Shown here piece by piece: positions 1 through 9,792 of a stretch of DNA of 34,384 nucleotides; the stretch's first letter is position 1, and each line of letters starts with the position of its first letter. This stretch comes from an uncultured Maribacter sp. (GTDB lineage Bacteria; Bacteroidota; Bacteroidia; Flavobacteriales; Flavobacteriaceae), in assembly GCA_937125035.1 (NCBI GenBank), contig CAKZLG010000048.1, positions 1-34,384 of the forward strand, read 5' to 3'. Both the position numbers and the translations under genes were made by a program. A model generated the notes under the pieces. The model was not told the origin of the DNA. It did no database searches and worked only from the letters and a program-made list of their open reading frames with translations.

Positions 1-159
1 GAGACCAAGGAACGGGTCAAAGGAAAATATACCGTGCTGCTCTTTGGTGGCAAGGGCTTTCAACAATATGTCATTCTTACTTGGTTGGATGATGACCCTT
101 ATGCCCAAGAAATAGTAGATCGCATATTAACCACCATAGAGGTAAAAACAGAGGTGTAG
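1..159 (+). CDS. C-terminal fragment of an unidentified protein upstream of batA (truncated by window start)
   Basis: Open frame from base 1 (ETKERVKGKYTVLLFGGKGFQQYVILTW...EVKTEV) ending TAG at 157-159, abutting the batA ATG at 160. Confidence 0.7.
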   Translation, partial: ETKERVKGKYTVLLFGGKGFQQYVILTWLDDDPYAQEIVDRILTTIEVKTEV

Positions 160-1158
160 ATGTTGGAGAACGTTTCATACGCAAACCCCAATTTTTTCTG
201 GCTGTTCTTGGCACTGCCTCTGGCCATACTATGGTATATCCTAAAGCAGAAGGAACAGAACGCCACGTTGCGCATTCCCAGTATTCAAGGCTTTACCCAT
301 AAGAGCCTCCTTCCCAACTTAAAACATGTGCTTTTCGGCCTTCGCCTCCTGGCCCTCAGCGCCATTATCATGGCGCTGGCCAGACCGCAGACGGAAGATA
401 TCTCCACACGGACCAAGACCACCAAGGGCATAGATATTGTCATTGCCATAGATGTATCCTCCAGTATGTTGGCCAGGGATCTTAAGCCCAATAGGCTGTC
501 TGCCCTTAAGGAAGTGGCGGCAGACTTTATTAAAAAACGACCCAACGACCGTATTGGCCTTGTGGTCTATGCCGGTGAGGGCTATACCAAGACCCCCATC
601 ACCACAGACAAGACCATAGTATTGAATGCGCTCAGGGAAATTACTTACGGCCAGTTGGAAGATGGCACCGCGATCGGTATGGGCCTGGCAACCTCCGTAA
701 ACCGCTTAAAGGAAAGTGAGGCCAAGAGCAAGATCATCATCCTCTTAACGGATGGGGTGAACAATTCCGGTTTCATAGAGCCCCAAACGGCAGCGGACCT
801 GGCCATAGAGTTTGGCATAAAGACCTATACCATAGGGCTGGGCACCAATGGCAACGCCCTAACGCCCATTTCCTATAACGCCGATGGTTCCTTTCGTTAT
901 GGTATGCGGCAGGTGGAAATAGACGAGGCCCTGCTCCAAGATATTGCCAAGCTTACGGGGGGCACGTATTTTAGGGCCACGGACAATGAAAGCTTGGAAG
1001 CTATTTACGACGAGATCAACAAATTGGAAAAAACAGAGATCGAGGAGTTCAAATATTACAGGTACGAGGAAAAATTCAGACCTTGGATTATCCTGGCGGG
1101 TGCCCTCTTGATTTTGGAATGGATTTTGAGAAACACCTTGTTCCGCAGTTTTGTTTAA
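160..1158 (+). CDS. batA: BatA-like von Willebrand factor A domain membrane protein
   Basis: 332 aa; N-terminal TM helices, VWA MIDAS motif (DVSSSM), C-terminal TM; first of a batABCDE-type cluster. Confidence 0.9.
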   Translation: MLENVSYANPNFFWLFLALPLAILWYILKQKEQNATLRIPSIQGFTHKSLLPNLKHVLFGLRLLALSAIIMALARPQTEDISTRTKTTKGIDIVIAIDVSSSMLARDLKPNRLSALKEVAADFIKKRPNDRIGLVVYAGEGYTKTPITTDKTIVLNALREITYGQLEDGTAIGMGLATSVNRLKESEAKSKIIILLTDGVNNSGFIEPQTAADLAIEFGIKTYTIGLGTNGNALTPISYNADGSFRYGMRQVEIDEALLQDIAKLTGGTYFRATDNESLEAIYDEINKLEKTEIEEFKYYRYEEKFRPWIILAGALLILEWILRNTLFRSFV

Positions 1159-1161
1159 AGT

Positions 1162-2208
1162 ATGGTACAGTTAGACGATAAAACATATTTCTATCTCTTG
1201 TTCATCATCCCCGTGCTGGTGCTGCTCTATGTGGCCGTACTGTTCTGGAAACGGCGCACGCAACAAAAATTCGCGGATACCCAGCTCATGCAACGGTTGG
1301 CCCCGGACCGATCCAAATACAAGGGCACGTTAAAGCTCCTTTTTTTCATTTTGGGCATCACTATGTTGATATTGGGATTGGTCAACCCCAAAATTGGCAG
1401 CGAACTGGAAACCGTTAAGAGGGAAGGTGTGGATATTGTCTTTGCCGTGGACGTTTCCAAAAGCATGTTGGCCGAGGACATTGCCCCCAACAGGTTGGAA
1501 AAGGCGAAACGGCTGGTCTCTGAAATCATCAACCAATTGGCCAGTGACCGCATTGGCATCATTGCCTATGCTGGGCAAGCCTACCCCCAGTTGCCCATAA
1601 CCACAGATTACGGGGCGGCAAAAATGTTCCTGCAGAGCATGAATACAGATATGCTCACTTCACAAGGCACCGCCATCAATGAAGCCATAGATTTGGCCAG
1701 CACCTATTATGACGATGAGGAACAGACCAACCGGGTGCTCTTCATCATCTCAGATGGGGAAGACCACGCTGAGGGGACCACACTTTCCGCTGTAGAGGAA
1801 GCCGTGGAAAAAGGCATCCTTATCTATACCATAGGTGTGGGCCAAGCCAAAGGGGCACCCATTCCCATTAAGAGAAACGGCATTGTGGAAAGCCTAAAAA
1901 GAGATGCACAAGGGGAAGTGGTCATCACCAAGCTAAATGAGGAAGTACTGCTGGAAATTGCAGATGAAGGCAATGGTTCCTATATTGATGGTGCCAATAC
2001 GGAGACCGCTGTAGAAATCATAAAAGAAGAACTCTTGCAAATGGATAAGAAGGAGTTTGAGGCCAAACAGTTTGCAGAGTACAAAGACCAGTTCCAATGG
2101 TTTCTGGCCGGTGGCTTTTTACTGCTGTTCATGGAACTGTTTGTTTTGGACAGGAAAACGAAATGGCTGAAAAAATTAAATTTGTTCAACGAAAAACAAG
2201 TGGAATAA
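1162..2208 (+). CDS. batB: BatB-like VWA domain membrane protein
   Basis: 348 aa; MIDAS motif DVSKSM, flanking TM helices, directly follows batA. Confidence 0.9.
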   Translation: MVQLDDKTYFYLLFIIPVLVLLYVAVLFWKRRTQQKFADTQLMQRLAPDRSKYKGTLKLLFFILGITMLILGLVNPKIGSELETVKREGVDIVFAVDVSKSMLAEDIAPNRLEKAKRLVSEIINQLASDRIGIIAYAGQAYPQLPITTDYGAAKMFLQSMNTDMLTSQGTAINEAIDLASTYYDDEEQTNRVLFIISDGEDHAEGTTLSAVEEAVEKGILIYTIGVGQAKGAPIPIKRNGIVESLKRDAQGEVVITKLNEEVLLEIADEGNGSYIDGANTETAVEIIKEELLQMDKKEFEAKQFAEYKDQFQWFLAGGFLLLFMELFVLDRKTKWLKKLNLFNEKQVE

Positions 2209-2209
2209 A

Positions 2210-3073
2210 ATGTTACAAAGATGGTTTATCATACTCTTTTTAGGTGGTGCGCTCCTTGGTAATGCACAACAGGAAGAACTTGAGCAAATGAAAGAAGATC
2301 TAACGACCTCTAAGAATTTGACATGGGAGGGCAACCAGAATCTTTCTGAAAATAATTTCGTGGCCGCCGAGGTAGACTATAGAAAGGCCATTGCCAAAAG
2401 CCCTGAAAATGCAGCGGCGCCCTATAATCTTGGCAATGCCTACTACAACAAAGAAACTTTCAGTGAAGCCTTTGGCCGGTTCAAGGAAGCTGGTGAACGC
2501 GCCAGCTCAAAGCCAGAAAAACACAAGGCCTACCACAACATGGGCAATGTTTTTATGAAAAGGAAGGATTACGCAAAAGCCGTGGAAGCCTATAAGGAAG
2601 CCTTGCGCAACGACCCCAATGATGAGGAGACCCGCTACAATCTTGCTTTGGCCAAAGAGCTTCTAAAAAAGGATGAAGAGAACAAAGATCAGAACCAGGA
2701 TCAACAGGACGACCAAGACAAGAAAGACGACCAAGATCAAAAGGACCAGAACAACGACCAAAACAAGGACGGGGAAAACGAGGATAAGGGCGACCAAGAT
2801 CAAGATCAAAAGGAAGATGGGGACCAAGGTGATGACAAGGAGCAGGAAAAGGAGGAGAACAAGGAAGGTGACGGAGATGAAAAAAAAGAGCAGAACAAAA
2901 AGCCCCAAGAAGGTGAAGGAGAGGAACAACAACCCCCTAGGCCCAATCAATTGTCCAAACAGCAAATAGAGAACCTATTACGGGCCATGCAAAATGCTGA
3001 AAAACAGGTACAGGAAAAAATTGACGCCAAAAAGGTAAAGGGCGCCAAGGTAAAAAATGAAAAAGATTGGTAA
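2210..3073 (+). CDS. batC: BatC-like TPR protein with a highly charged D/Q/K/E-rich C-terminal region
   Basis: Signal peptide, TPR-like repeats (AAAPYNLGNAYYNKE, HKAYHNMGNVFMKRKDYAKAVEAYKEALRNDP), then a long acidic low-complexity tail; operon position. Confidence 0.85.
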   Translation: MLQRWFIILFLGGALLGNAQQEELEQMKEDLTTSKNLTWEGNQNLSENNFVAAEVDYRKAIAKSPENAAAPYNLGNAYYNKETFSEAFGRFKEAGERASSKPEKHKAYHNMGNVFMKRKDYAKAVEAYKEALRNDPNDEETRYNLALAKELLKKDEENKDQNQDQQDDQDKKDDQDQKDQNNDQNKDGENEDKGDQDQDQKEDGDQGDDKEQEKEENKEGDGDEKKEQNKKPQEGEGEEQQPPRPNQLSKQQIENLLRAMQNAEKQVQEKIDAKKVKGAKVKNEKDW

Positions 3074-4857
3074 TGTGCAGCCTGCCCAAAAGATACGCCA
3101 TATTGCTTTTCTCGCTATTCTTAGCGGTATCCGGTATTGCCCAAGATGAGGATGCCGTTACCTTTGAGGTGCAATTGAGCAAATCCAAATTGGGCCTTAA
3201 CGAGCGGCTAAGGGTAGATTTCAGTATGAACAAGGACGGGGATAATTTCAATCCGCCGGACTTTAATGGCTTTAAGGTGCTCATGGGCCCTTCCCAGAGC
3301 ATCAGTTCCTCTTGGATCAATGGGGTTCGGAGTTATTCCAAGACCTATTCCTACACCCTGTCTCCTACAGCACAGGGCAAATTTCAAATAGGGCAGGCCT
3401 CCATTGTCATAGCGGGCAACACCTATAAATCCTTGGTCAAGGATGTTGAGGTCACCGCCGCTGTTGACAAACCCAGTGACCAAATGACCGCAGACGATGT
3501 GGCCGACGAAAACCTTCACCTAGTGGCCGAGGTATCCAAGACCAACCCTTACCTTAACGAGGCGGTGAGCGTGGTATACAAATTGTACGTAAGCCCGCAG
3601 ATCAGGGTGTCCAACTTTGTGCCCGTGGACAACCCCAAGTACAACAATTTCTGGAGCCAGGATATTAAGGTAAGTGCCCTGAGTGCGCAGAACGGCACCT
3701 ACAAGGGCAAGCCTTATCTGTATGTGGTATTGAAACGCGTAGTGCTCTATCCCCAAAAATCGGGCGCCTTGGAAATAGAGCCCTATACCATAGATGTTTC
3801 CGTGGATGTGCCCACCAACAAAAGGGATTTCTTCGGAGGCCGTGTGTATGCCCAAACCAATAAGAGGGTGTCAGCCGGTAAACGCATCATCAACGTCAAA
3901 TCCCTTCCCTTGGCCAACCAACCGGCCAATTTCAGTGGTGCCGTAGGGGAGTTTGATTTTTCCCTTACCACTTCCAAGACCAGCTTAAATGCTTCAGAAA
4001 GCCTACAGGCGGTGGTAGCGGTAAGTGGTAAGGGCAACCTAAAACTGTTTAAACTACCCGAGCCCGAAATTCCCAGTGCCCTTGAGGTATATGACCCTGA
4101 GTTCACGGAGAACGTACGCACCAACTTGGCGGGTATGCAGGGTAAGGTGAGCAACGATTACACCATAGTACCTTCCTTCAAGGGCAAATACCCCATCCCC
4201 TCCATAGATTTCAGTTATTTCAATCCAAAAACCGAACGTTATATCACCGTAAATTCAGATGAGATCGTCATTAATGTCCTGGAGGGTCCCAGCTCCGGTG
4301 CAGTGGCAGGGACCACGGCCCCAAACAGCAATAAGCAGGAGGTAATGACCACGGGCAGCCAATTCAGCTTTATTAAATTGGATCCCGGGCTAGCCCCCAA
4401 GACCATAGACCACTTTTTTGGATCCACCCGCTTTTATTTTTGGCTATTGGGCCCTCTTCTGTGCATTCCCTTGGCCATCTTATTTAGGAAAAAGAGGGCG
4501 GAAATTGCAAGTGATGTGGTAGGCAATAAAGTGAAACGGGCCAATAGACTGGCAAAAAAGTATTTATCCAAAGCAAGAAAGGAGCTAGGCAATAAGGATT
4601 TATTCTACGTAGCCCTGGAAAAGGCCCTGCACAATTACCTCAAAGCTAAACTGAAAATTGAGACCTCTGAGTTCAGCAAGGATAAAATCGCAGCTCTTTT
4701 AAGGGATAGGTCCGTTAGAGATGAGACCATAGAAGGATTTTTGAAGCTCTTGCAAAACTGTGAAGCGGCGCGGTACAGTCCGTTTTCAGAGGTTCAGATG
4801 CAACAAGATTATGATACGGCCAGCGAAACAATATCACAAATGGATAAACAGTTGTAA
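3073..4857 (+). CDS. batD: BatD-like protein (oxygen tolerance family)
   Basis: Signal peptide, beta-rich domains, C-terminal TM and cytoplasmic domain. The ORF track begins at a TTG (3067); the better start is the ATG at 3073 overlapping the batC stop (TAATG). Confidence 0.85.
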   Translation: MCSLPKRYAILLFSLFLAVSGIAQDEDAVTFEVQLSKSKLGLNERLRVDFSMNKDGDNFNPPDFNGFKVLMGPSQSISSSWINGVRSYSKTYSYTLSPTAQGKFQIGQASIVIAGNTYKSLVKDVEVTAAVDKPSDQMTADDVADENLHLVAEVSKTNPYLNEAVSVVYKLYVSPQIRVSNFVPVDNPKYNNFWSQDIKVSALSAQNGTYKGKPYLYVVLKRVVLYPQKSGALEIEPYTIDVSVDVPTNKRDFFGGRVYAQTNKRVSAGKRIINVKSLPLANQPANFSGAVGEFDFSLTTSKTSLNASESLQAVVAVSGKGNLKLFKLPEPEIPSALEVYDPEFTENVRTNLAGMQGKVSNDYTIVPSFKGKYPIPSIDFSYFNPKTERYITVNSDEIVINVLEGPSSGAVAGTTAPNSNKQEVMTTGSQFSFIKLDPGLAPKTIDHFFGSTRFYFWLLGPLLCIPLAILFRKKRAEIASDVVGNKVKRANRLAKKYLSKARKELGNKDLFYVALEKALHNYLKAKLKIETSEFSKDKIAALLRDRSVRDETIEGFLKLLQNCEAARYSPFSEVQMQQDYDTASETISQMDKQL

Positions 4858-4858
4858 T

Positions 4859-5620
4859 ATGGGCAAATTGGTTTACATTGGATGTTTTTTATTGTTCTCC
4901 CTCACGGGTCATGGCCAAAATGAGGCCCTTTTCCATAAAGCCACAGAGGCCTACAATAAAGGGGCCTATGACGAAGCCATAGCCAATTATCTAGACATAC
5001 TTGATAATGGGCAGCACTCGGCGTCCGTTTATTTTAATCTGGGAAATGCCCATTATAAGCGCAATGAAATTGCATCAAGCATCTACTATTATGAAAAAGC
5101 ACTGCTTTTGGATCCAAATGATGCGGAAATACGGAATAATTTGGGCTATGCCCAGAACATGACCTTAGATGCCATAGATCCTTTGCCGGAGACCGGTCTG
5201 GCCAAACTCTATGGTAACATCACCAATATCATGACCTTTGATCAGTGGGCCGTTTTGGCCGTGGTTTGCATCCTTGTGTTCGTGTTGTTATATATATTAT
5301 TCGCCTATGCTACCTATTCCTCGCGCAAAAGATGGGCCTTCATCACTAGCTTGATGGTGCTTTTTATGGGTGTTCTTTCCGTGATTTTCGCCTACGTGCA
5401 GTACCGCGATTTTAAAGCGGACCAACCCGCCATCATCTTTGCGGATGAGATCACCATACGATCAGAACCCAATACCAATAGTGAAGAGGTGTTTTCCTTA
5501 CATGCAGGCACCAAAGTGAACCTATTGGATGAACTCAATGACTGGCATAAGATACGTATTGCCAACGGACAGATCGGATGGGTGCCCGCGGCAGAGGTAA
5601 AAGCCATAAAAGACTTTTAA
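4859..5620 (+). CDS. batE: BatE-like TPR and SH3-domain membrane protein
   Basis: MGKLVYIGCFLLFS signal, TPR repeats, two TM helices, C-terminal SH3-like region (IRSEPNTNSEEVFSLHAGTKVNLLDELNDWHKIRIANGQIGWVP). The ATG at 4859 is in frame within ORF 4760..5620 and follows the batD stop. Confidence 0.85.
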   Translation: MGKLVYIGCFLLFSLTGHGQNEALFHKATEAYNKGAYDEAIANYLDILDNGQHSASVYFNLGNAHYKRNEIASSIYYYEKALLLDPNDAEIRNNLGYAQNMTLDAIDPLPETGLAKLYGNITNIMTFDQWAVLAVVCILVFVLLYILFAYATYSSRKRWAFITSLMVLFMGVLSVIFAYVQYRDFKADQPAIIFADEITIRSEPNTNSEEVFSLHAGTKVNLLDELNDWHKIRIANGQIGWVPAAEVKAIKDF

Positions 5621-5967
5621 ATTCTCGTTCTGACATTTAAAAGTAGCGTCATCCTATGGCAAGGTCGGGCTAGGGCATGTATTTTTTCCCCTGGGAATGC
5701 ACAAAACCCGGAAAAAAGGGATTTCATTGCTCAAAAAATGCATTGCTGACCCTGTAGAATATCCGCTGAACAGGGGTGGTCAACATCTAGGAGATTCCCC
5801 TGTTGCACCTTGGCGTGGTGCATTTGATGCACTGTTATCAGGTAAAGAGAATGGGAGACACTAAAAGGTCCGATTTTAAGAGCCTTGTAGGACCATGACA
5901 ATTTGAACATCCCCTATCGTTGTAATGTTAATAGTGGTATCTTTCCCTTAATTGATAGCTTTACCTT

Positions 5968-7833
5968 ATGAAACCATTTTTCTCCCATTTTAGAGGGGAT
6001 TTTTTTGGAGGCCTCACAGCCGGTATCGTGGCCCTTCCGTTGGCGCTCGCCTTTGGGGTAAGTTCTGGCCTTGGACCCAGTGCAGGGCTGTGTGGGGCCA
6101 TATTCGTCGGTTTTTTTGCCGCCTTGTTCGGGGGCACCAATACCCAAATATCCGGCCCTACGGCACCTATGACCGCTGTGAGCATGGTGCTCATTGCCGG
6201 GATGGTCTCTATGAACGATGGCGATGTGGAAAAAGCACTACCGGGCATACTCAGTGTTTTTATATTGGCAGGTCTCTTCCAAGTAGGTTTGGGACTATTG
6301 GGGCTTGGAAAGTACATTAGGTACATTCCCTATCCTGTGGTTTCCGGTTTTATGACCGCTATAGGCCTTATCATCATCATAACCCAAATGCTGCCCGCTC
6401 TGGGCTACTACCCAGAACAAAATATGTCCTATGTGGATACCTACAGACCAAAGGCCAAGGAATTGCTGTCGCAGCACCTTTTGGAGAAAAAGGCAGACGA
6501 GGGCTTATTGATCTCAGAGCATCTTGAGGAGACCTTAAGGGAACTTCATACCCTATCCGAAAACGATGTTTTGCAACAAGCGCAACAACTGGCAAGTGCT
6601 TCCACCTCTGGGGTCATAGGGGCTTTAAAGGCGCTTCCCGAGGCTTTTAAGAACATCAATGTAATGGAGTTGGCCCTATCCTTGGCCACCATTCTCATTA
6701 TCTTCGGCTTCAGGAAGATCACCAAGACCGTCCCCAGTACCCTAGTGGGCCTGTTGCTCGTATCCGCCACTGCCCATGGCTTTGGCCTTGAATATAGGAC
6801 CATAGCCCAAATACCAGAGGGCCTTCCGTTGCCTAAATTGGAGATATTCACCCAGTTCAACATGGCTGCCATGACCCCTTACATTTTCACCGCACTGACC
6901 TTAGCCTTACTGGGCGCCATAGACTCCCTCTTGACCTCAGTAGTGGCAGATAATATGACCAAGACCAAGCACAACCCAAATAAAGAGCTCTTGGGCCAAG
7001 GGATAGGAAATGTAATGTCTGCCCTATTTGCGGGCCTTCCTGGGGCAGGGGCCACTATACGCACAGTGGTGAACATCAACTCTGGCGGAAGGACTAGATT
7101 AAGCGGTATGATTGCCGGTGTGCTTTTGCTGTTGATATTGCTCACCTTAGGACCGGTAGCCTCAAAAATCCCAGCGGCGGTACTGGCCGGTATCCTGATT
7201 ACTGTAGGTATTGGAGTAATGGATTACAAAGGTCTCCGGGCCATTCCCAGTCTGCCCAAGGATATCCGATGGGGTCCCTTACGGGCCAGCTCAGAAGTCA
7301 TTATCATGCTCACCGTGGTGATTCTTTCCACCTTTTGGGACTTGATCTATGCCGTAGGAATCGGCCTGGTCATAGCCTCCCTGATGTTCATGAAAAAAAT
7401 GGGCGATCTTACCGCTGAAGGTTTCAAACTATCCCCTTTGAACCAAGAAAATCATGGACCACATGAGAACCATTTACCAAAGACCCTGCAAGCAGAGGTA
7501 TTCGTTAAGCATTTAAAGGGGCCATTATTCTTTGGCTCCACCAGTGAGTTTCAAAAAATGGCGGCCCAAATCCCCCCTACGGCCCATACGATCATTATTG
7601 AATGTGGTCTTATGGATTATATGGACCAGTCTGGGCTATATGCTTTAGAGGATGTGCTGATCGAACTGAGAAGGGCCCAGACCAACGTACTGTTTGTGGA
7701 TCTGTTGAAACAGCCCCGTTACATGATGGAAAGAGTGGATATGATCCCAGACCTTATTCCTGAAGCACATGTTTTTGCAACCTTTGGAACCTGTATGAAA
7801 TGGGTGGAGGCAAATACAAAGGACACTGTCTAA
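5968..7833 (+). CDS. SulP family anion transporter with STAS domain
   Basis: 621 aa; SulP core (GLTAGIVALPLALAFGVSSGLGPSAGLCGAI, SGPTAPMT) and C-terminal STAS domain (CGLMDYMDQSGLYALED). Confidence 0.93.
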   Translation: MKPFFSHFRGDFFGGLTAGIVALPLALAFGVSSGLGPSAGLCGAIFVGFFAALFGGTNTQISGPTAPMTAVSMVLIAGMVSMNDGDVEKALPGILSVFILAGLFQVGLGLLGLGKYIRYIPYPVVSGFMTAIGLIIIITQMLPALGYYPEQNMSYVDTYRPKAKELLSQHLLEKKADEGLLISEHLEETLRELHTLSENDVLQQAQQLASASTSGVIGALKALPEAFKNINVMELALSLATILIIFGFRKITKTVPSTLVGLLLVSATAHGFGLEYRTIAQIPEGLPLPKLEIFTQFNMAAMTPYIFTALTLALLGAIDSLLTSVVADNMTKTKHNPNKELLGQGIGNVMSALFAGLPGAGATIRTVVNINSGGRTRLSGMIAGVLLLLILLTLGPVASKIPAAVLAGILITVGIGVMDYKGLRAIPSLPKDIRWGPLRASSEVIIMLTVVILSTFWDLIYAVGIGLVIASLMFMKKMGDLTAEGFKLSPLNQENHGPHENHLPKTLQAEVFVKHLKGPLFFGSTSEFQKMAAQIPPTAHTIIIECGLMDYMDQSGLYALEDVLIELRRAQTNVLFVDLLKQPRYMMERVDMIPDLIPEAHVFATFGTCMKWVEANTKDTV

Positions 7834-7920
7834 AAGCAAGGAATCTGCCCAAATTACCATAAACATGGAGGGCCTCATCTTGAAATATCTTAAATTTGCC
7901 GCTCATTAGCACCTTCACCA

Positions 7921-8940
7921 ATGATTGAAACAATAAAGGACCATATAAGGGAAGTACAAGGATTTACAGCAGATTCCGCAGATGCCGTGGAACACTTCAG
8001 AATTAAATACTTGGGTAAAAAAGGGGTGTTGAACGACTTCTTTTCGGCCTTTAAGGATGTGCCCAATGAAGAAAAAAAGGAGTATGGCAAGGTCTTGAAC
8101 CAATTGAAGCAATCCGCATCGGAAAAGGTGAAGGAACTCAGCGCCAAATTGGATGAACCCAAGGACCAAAATGGGCATTACGGTGATATCACCAGACCCG
8201 GGGAACCCATCTTGTTAGGGGCCCGTCATCCGATATCCATTGTAAAGAACAAGATCATTGACATTTTCTCAAGAATTGGCTTTAATGTGTCCGAAGGCCC
8301 AGAGATCGAAGATGATTGGCACAACTTTACCGCATTGAACCTACCGGAATACCATCCGGCCAGAGACATGCAGGACACCTTCTTTGTGCAGACCGATCCA
8401 GATGTGCTCTTGCGGACCCATACCTCATCGGTACAAGTTCGTTACATGGAGAACAATAAGCCGCCCATAAGAACCATATCGCCGGGCCGGGTGTACCGCA
8501 ACGAGGCCATTTCTGCCCGCTCGCACTGTTTTTTCCACCAAGTGGAGGGGCTTTACGTGGATAAGAACGTTTCCTTTTCCGATCTAAAGCAGACCTTGCA
8601 GTACTTTACGTCTGAAATGTTCGGAAAATCCAAGATACGGTTACGCCCCTCCTATTTCCCCTTTACGGAACCCAGTGCGGAGGTTGACGTATATTGGGGC
8701 TTGGAGACCGAAACCGATTATAAGATGACCAAAGGAACGGGCTGGCTGGAAATCATGGGCTGTGGTATGGTGGACCCTAATGTGTTGAAAAACTGCGGTA
8801 TAGACCCTGAGACGTACTCGGGCTTTGCATTTGGTATGGGCATTGACCGTATCACCCTCCTCCTACATCAAATTTCAGATATCCGCCTGCTCAGCGAAAA
8901 CGATGTGCGTTTCTTGGAACAGTTCAAAAGCGCTCTATAA
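7921..8940 (+). CDS. pheS: Phenylalanine--tRNA ligase alpha subunit
   Basis: 339 aa; class II aaRS motifs ([60 protein letters not shown]). Confidence 0.96.
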   Translation: MIETIKDHIREVQGFTADSADAVEHFRIKYLGKKGVLNDFFSAFKDVPNEEKKEYGKVLNQLKQSASEKVKELSAKLDEPKDQNGHYGDITRPGEPILLGARHPISIVKNKIIDIFSRIGFNVSEGPEIEDDWHNFTALNLPEYHPARDMQDTFFVQTDPDVLLRTHTSSVQVRYMENNKPPIRTISPGRVYRNEAISARSHCFFHQVEGLYVDKNVSFSDLKQTLQYFTSEMFGKSKIRLRPSYFPFTEPSAEVDVYWGLETETDYKMTKGTGWLEIMGCGMVDPNVLKNCGIDPETYSGFAFGMGIDRITLLLHQISDIRLLSENDVRFLEQFKSAL

Positions 8941-9070
8941 GAATATAATAGCATTACTTTCATATTCGATAGTTAAACTTTAAGATAAATATAACATACT
9001 TTTAATTTAGCCATTTTGATTATCAATTTGTAGTGTTTAAATTAGGACCTTCTTAACAAACACTATCATT

Positions 9071-9757
9071 ATGAAAAAGATTGACAAAGTCATCGTTCAA
9101 GGTGACAACGATGACACCATTACCCTTAAACCGCTCATTGAACATATTCTAACGGCGGAAGAACAAGCCCAATTAACCCCAGAAGAGGTTATAAACAGTC
9201 TCAAAGAAGGCAACCAACGGTATGCCACGAACGATCTAACGGCCCGTGATCATACTGAACAGATCAGAAAAGCCGCCAACGGCCAGTTCCCCAAGGCCGT
9301 AGTTCTATCCTGTGTGGATAGTAGGGTGCCCGTAGAGGATGTATTTGATAAGGGGATCGGTGATGTCTTTGTGGCAAGGGTGGCCGGCAACTTTGTTAAT
9401 GAGGACATCTTGGGCAGTATGGAGTTTGGTTGTAAAGTCTCCGGGGCCAAGGTCATTCTGGTATTGGGACATGAGCATTGCGGTGCGGTCAAGGCAGCCA
9501 TTGGCGATGTGAAGCTTGGAAACATCACGGCCATGTTGGAAAAAATCACCCCCGTGGTGGCCCAAACCGACTACAAGGGCAATAGAACGGCAGACAATCC
9601 TGAATTTGTTCACATGGTCTGCATCAACAACGTACTGGCCACCATGAACCAAATACGGGAGAAAAGCCCCATTTTGGAAGAAATGGAGAAAAAAGGTGAA
9701 ATAAACATCATAGGTGGTGTCTATGACATGGATACCGGTTTGGTCGATTTTTTATGA
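9071..9757 (+). CDS. Beta-class carbonic anhydrase
   Basis: 228 aa; zinc-site motifs CVDSRVPVEDVFD and HEHCGAVKAA. Confidence 0.93.
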   Translation: MKKIDKVIVQGDNDDTITLKPLIEHILTAEEQAQLTPEEVINSLKEGNQRYATNDLTARDHTEQIRKAANGQFPKAVVLSCVDSRVPVEDVFDKGIGDVFVARVAGNFVNEDILGSMEFGCKVSGAKVILVLGHEHCGAVKAAIGDVKLGNITAMLEKITPVVAQTDYKGNRTADNPEFVHMVCINNVLATMNQIREKSPILEEMEKKGEINIIGGVYDMDTGLVDFL

Positions 9758-9792
9758 CAATCCTCTATCCCTTAACCAATTAAACCACACCC

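Noticed and set aside
2663-2969. ORFs 2663..2965 (-) and 2673..2969 (+)
   Set aside because: Low-complexity shadow frames of the repetitive batC coding region.
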